A stretch of 64,000 bases of DNA, taken from Chthoniobacterales bacterium. Its GTDB lineage: Bacteria; Verrucomicrobiota; Verrucomicrobiia; Chthoniobacterales; UBA10450. Below, piece by piece: positions 62,458-64,000 of this stretch (position 1 is the first letter of the stretch; each line of letters starts with the position of its first letter). The notes under the pieces were generated by a model. That model ran no database searches. It was not told the origin of the DNA and was given only the letters and a program-made list of their open reading frames with translations. Where the stretch lies: positions 32,311 through 96,310 of the forward strand of contig JACDGS010000002.1 of NCBI GenBank assembly GCA_013821455.1, in the 5' to 3' direction. The position numbers were made by a program, and so were the translations under genes.

Positions 62458-64000
62458 CTAACGACGATTGCTGAGTAGGACCGTGGTGCCACAGGTCAGC
62501 AACTCCGCGAAAGTGTCGCCTTTTTTTTGCAGCTCGGTTTGCCAGTGCGGCAGGCGGCTCTCTTCGATTAACAGATAGAGCCGGTCCGCTCCGCTCCACG
62601 CGCGCACGACGGTCGGCTCGTCGAGATAAACATCCGAGTTCGTGGCGAAGATCATGCCCGGTTCGGATGGGGCATCCTGGTTCACGAGGTAGAACTTTCG
62701 CCTCAGATAAAAGAGCAGACTGCTCCCGGTGTGCAGCGAACCTTCGTAGATAATTTTGTCGTTAGGCGCGATGCGCGCATTGATGTAGTCGGCCGCTTCC
62801 GCGAGGGAAAAATAGGGCGCGACCCGAGCCACGCCGTCGATCATGGCGAAGCCGATCGGCGCCATCGCCGCCGCGATCGCGATGAGCGCGAACTGCTCGC
62901 GATTTTTCCGGATGAACCAGAGCGCGAGCCCGGGGAAATAAATGAGCGCGAGACCGGTGAGGCCGAGCATCGGACGAAAGCCAAACCAGGTTGAAGTCGG
63001 GATTTGTTTCACCGTTAGCCACGCCGTGGAGCGCGAGGCTGTCGTGCCCCACTGCCCGTCCGCGACGTTCCACAAATGCGGGAAACGCCAGGCGACGAAG
63101 AGAGCGAGAAGACCTATCGCAAGCAGCGCGAAGATGCCCGTGGCTTTTGACCAACGCGGCATGCGCTCCCACGCCGTCGCTGCGAAAATCGCGCCGCCGC
63201 CCCACATGCTCATGGAGTAGTAATCCTGGCGTTGTCCGATGATGAGCATCGGCACGAGGACGACTGCGATCCAGCAAAGCGGGAGCGCGTCTGCGAACTC
63301 AATTTCGCGCGGACGAAAAACGCGGCGCCAGGCCAGGAGAACTCCCGGCAAAATCAAGACGGTCCACGGAAACCACCACGCCAGGTGCGTGAAGAAAAAC
63401 GTCGTGCGCGTGACGTTATCGTAGGTGTGACCGCGATCCGGCACGCCGAAAAGATGGATTAACCACTCGTGTCCGGTGATGACTTGGAGAAAACCTGGAT
63501 GCCGCCATTCCGACCAGATGTGCCACGGTGTGGCGATGAGAAGGAAGGTGAGAATTCCTTCGAGACTCAGGATTTGCGTGAAACGAATCCGCGCCTCGCG
63601 ATAAAAACAGCCGAGCAAAAACAGAATCGCGGCCGGATAGAGCAGTCCGTGCAAACTCTTCGTCATGCAGGCGAGCGCGGCGCAAATCCAGAAGCCGGTG
63701 AACCAGGTGCGGCGATTAGCGCGGCGTTCGTAGCCGCGAATCGCGCAGTAAATCGCGCCGGCGATGAAGGCGCTGAAGACGGCTTCCGGCATGACAATGC
63801 GACTGAGGAGAAAAGTGCCGCAGCAGCAAAGGTGAATGAGGCCCGCGAGAAATCCCCGCCACGGTCCGCCGAGCCGATCGCCGATGAGAAAAGTGAGCGC
63901 GACGGCGGCGCAGGTCGCGAGCGCGATCGGTAGGCGGGCCGCCGCAGTCGTTAGGCCAAACGCTTTCATGGAGACCATGAGTCCCCAGTAAACCAGAGGC
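62458..64000 (-). CDS. GT39 / ArnT-like membrane glycosyltransferase, 5' end beyond window
   Basis: Polytopic integral-membrane protein. At least 514 residues lie in the window and the frame stays open to the window end (it already reads [15 protein letters not shown] there), so the N-terminus with the first helices and the DE metal motif is missing. Visible: [72 protein letters not shown], and [15 protein letters not shown]. These match glycosyltransferases of the ArnT/PMT type, which use a polyprenyl-phosphate sugar donor and work on the periplasmic side. The acceptor is unknown. The stop TAG lies within a 9-mer (62456). Confidence 0.85.
   Translation of the reverse strand, partial: PLVYWGLMVSMKAFGLTTAAARLPIALATCAAVALTFLIGDRLGGPWRGFLAGLIHLCCCGTFLLSRIVMPEAVFSAFIAGAIYCAIRGYERRANRRTWFTGFWICAALACMTKSLHGLLYPAAILFLLGCFYREARIRFTQILSLEGILTFLLIATPWHIWSEWRHPGFLQVITGHEWLIHLFGVPDRGHTYDNVTRTTFFFTHLAWWFPWTVLILPGVLLAWRRVFRPREIEFADALPLCWIAVVLVPMLIIGQRQDYYSMSMWGGGAIFAATAWERMPRWSKATGIFALLAIGLLALFVAWRFPHLWNVADGQWGTTASRSTAWLTVKQIPTSTWFGFRPMLGLTGLALIYFPGLALWFIRKNREQFALIAIAAAMAPIGFAMIDGVARVAPYFSLAEAADYINARIAPNDKIIYEGSLHTGSSLLFYLRRKFYLVNQDAPSEPGMIFATNSDVYLDEPTVVRAWSGADRLYLLIEESRLPHWQTELQKKGDTFAELLTCGTTVLLSNRR

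Larger units (their letters stand above)
7891..63956. repeat. Dispersed 9-mer GCCTAACGA / TCGTTAGGC, about 71 exact copies
   Basis: Exact copies found by eye. Orientation TCGTTAGGC starts at 8454, 8944, 9069, 9420, 11390, 12849, 19175, 19186, 19746, 23598, 23688, 24528, 24729, 25328, 25999, 26987, 27567, 28527, 37726, 38400, 38442, 38918, 44414, 45103, 46042, 47198, 47536, 49065, 51996, 54142, 54155, 54595, 58343, 58493, 59699, 59847, 62759, 63948. Orientation GCCTAACGA starts at 7891, 9358, 9931, 11476, 19697, 19916, 20288, 20900, 20927, 24101, 25532, 28673, 30058, 38752, 39869, 40218, 42863, 43333, 43905, 44860, 44882, 51123, 51796, 52954, 54214, 55669, 56263, 57778, 59226, 60120, 61317, 62362, 62456. 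Many one-mismatch copies also occur. Inside genes it is read as Ser-Leu-Gly, Val-Arg, Pro-Asn-Glu/Asp or Leu-Thr, so no single codon frame explains it. Confidence 0.93.

Noticed and set aside
7891-63956. The TTAGGC core as a telomere-type repeat
   Set aside because: TTAGGC is the nematode telomere unit, but copies here are dispersed singly through bacterial genes and not in tandem arrays.
7891-63956. The 9-mer as a restriction/modification or polar chromosome signal (Chi, KOPS)
   Set aside because: It is not palindromic, strongly enriched rather than avoided, and equally frequent in both orientations over 56 kb, which does not fit a polar signal.
1-64000. CRISPR array or cas genes
   Set aside because: No regularly spaced direct repeats with unique spacers and no Cas-like proteins were seen.
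1-64000. Transposase or integrase explaining the islands
   Set aside because: No DDE, tyrosine or serine recombinase was recognised in either strand; borders consist of relics, hairpin repeats and duplicated gene ends instead.

Overview
This 64 kb window is GC-rich chromosomal DNA, most likely from a member of the Verrucomicrobiota (soil or freshwater type). The evidence is a 51-residue small basic protein of the Verrucomicrobia/Chlamydia type (61488-61643), a four-helix-bundle suffix protein, a VPD-type C-terminal sorting tail, repeated ECF sigma factor + Ser/Thr kinase + TPR modules, and the gene families in general. No rRNA, complete tRNA, CRISPR array, transposase or prophage was seen.

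Layout. 1-8.1 kb: a graveyard of relics (a glmM fragment, two kinase-tail fragments), a secreted barrel protein, then module 1 on the minus strand: ECF sigma factor, zinc-ribbon/kinase/TolB-like/TPR protein, frameshifted TonB-dependent receptor. 8.2-12.6 kb: glmM, scpB, lemA and two TPM-domain genes. 12.7-18 kb: module 2 on the plus strand (sigma, kinase, di-heme oxidoreductase), ending directly before rpoA-rplQ. 19.7-26 kb: copper amine oxidase remnant, phosphodiesterase, DEAD-box helicase, ORF6N protein, S9 peptidase, tryptophan 2,3-dioxygenase. 26-37.7 kb: module 3 (sigma, a kinase broken in its catalytic loop) followed by an accessory island of secreted proteins, several of them decayed. 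37.8-64 kb: core metabolism and envelope genes: glycosyltransferase, YihY-type membrane protein, amidase, aroC-cvpA-gatB, a CBS/CGL reverse transsulfuration pair, yajQ, dsbD with a redoxin, tesA/ybbA/ybbP with inserted genes, rluB, rhodanese, and a partial GT39 glycosyltransferase.

Two patterns run through the window. First, the non-palindromic 9-mer GCCTAACGA / TCGTTAGGC occurs about 71 times by eye, against roughly 0.5 expected. It occurs in both orientations (38/33), in several reading frames and between genes, and it is nearly absent from three stretches: 1-7.9 kb, 12.9-19.2 kb and 30-37.7 kb. This looks like the footprint of a DNA-uptake-sequence-like or other genome-wide recognition system, and the motif-free stretches look like acquired islands. 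Second, the same ECF-kinase cassette is present three times, plus relics, each time next to a different envelope or secreted effector gene. This suggests a modular phospho-signalling system that controls cell-surface and redox functions. Module 3 carries a chimeric kinase whose C-terminus has been replaced by the tail of the secreted protein encoded next to it.

Several genes (TonB receptor, kinase 3, the propeller/dockerin protein, amine oxidase, four-helix protein) contain frameshifts, while the core genes are intact. Real decay is therefore more likely than uniformly poor sequence, but read-level confirmation is not possible here.
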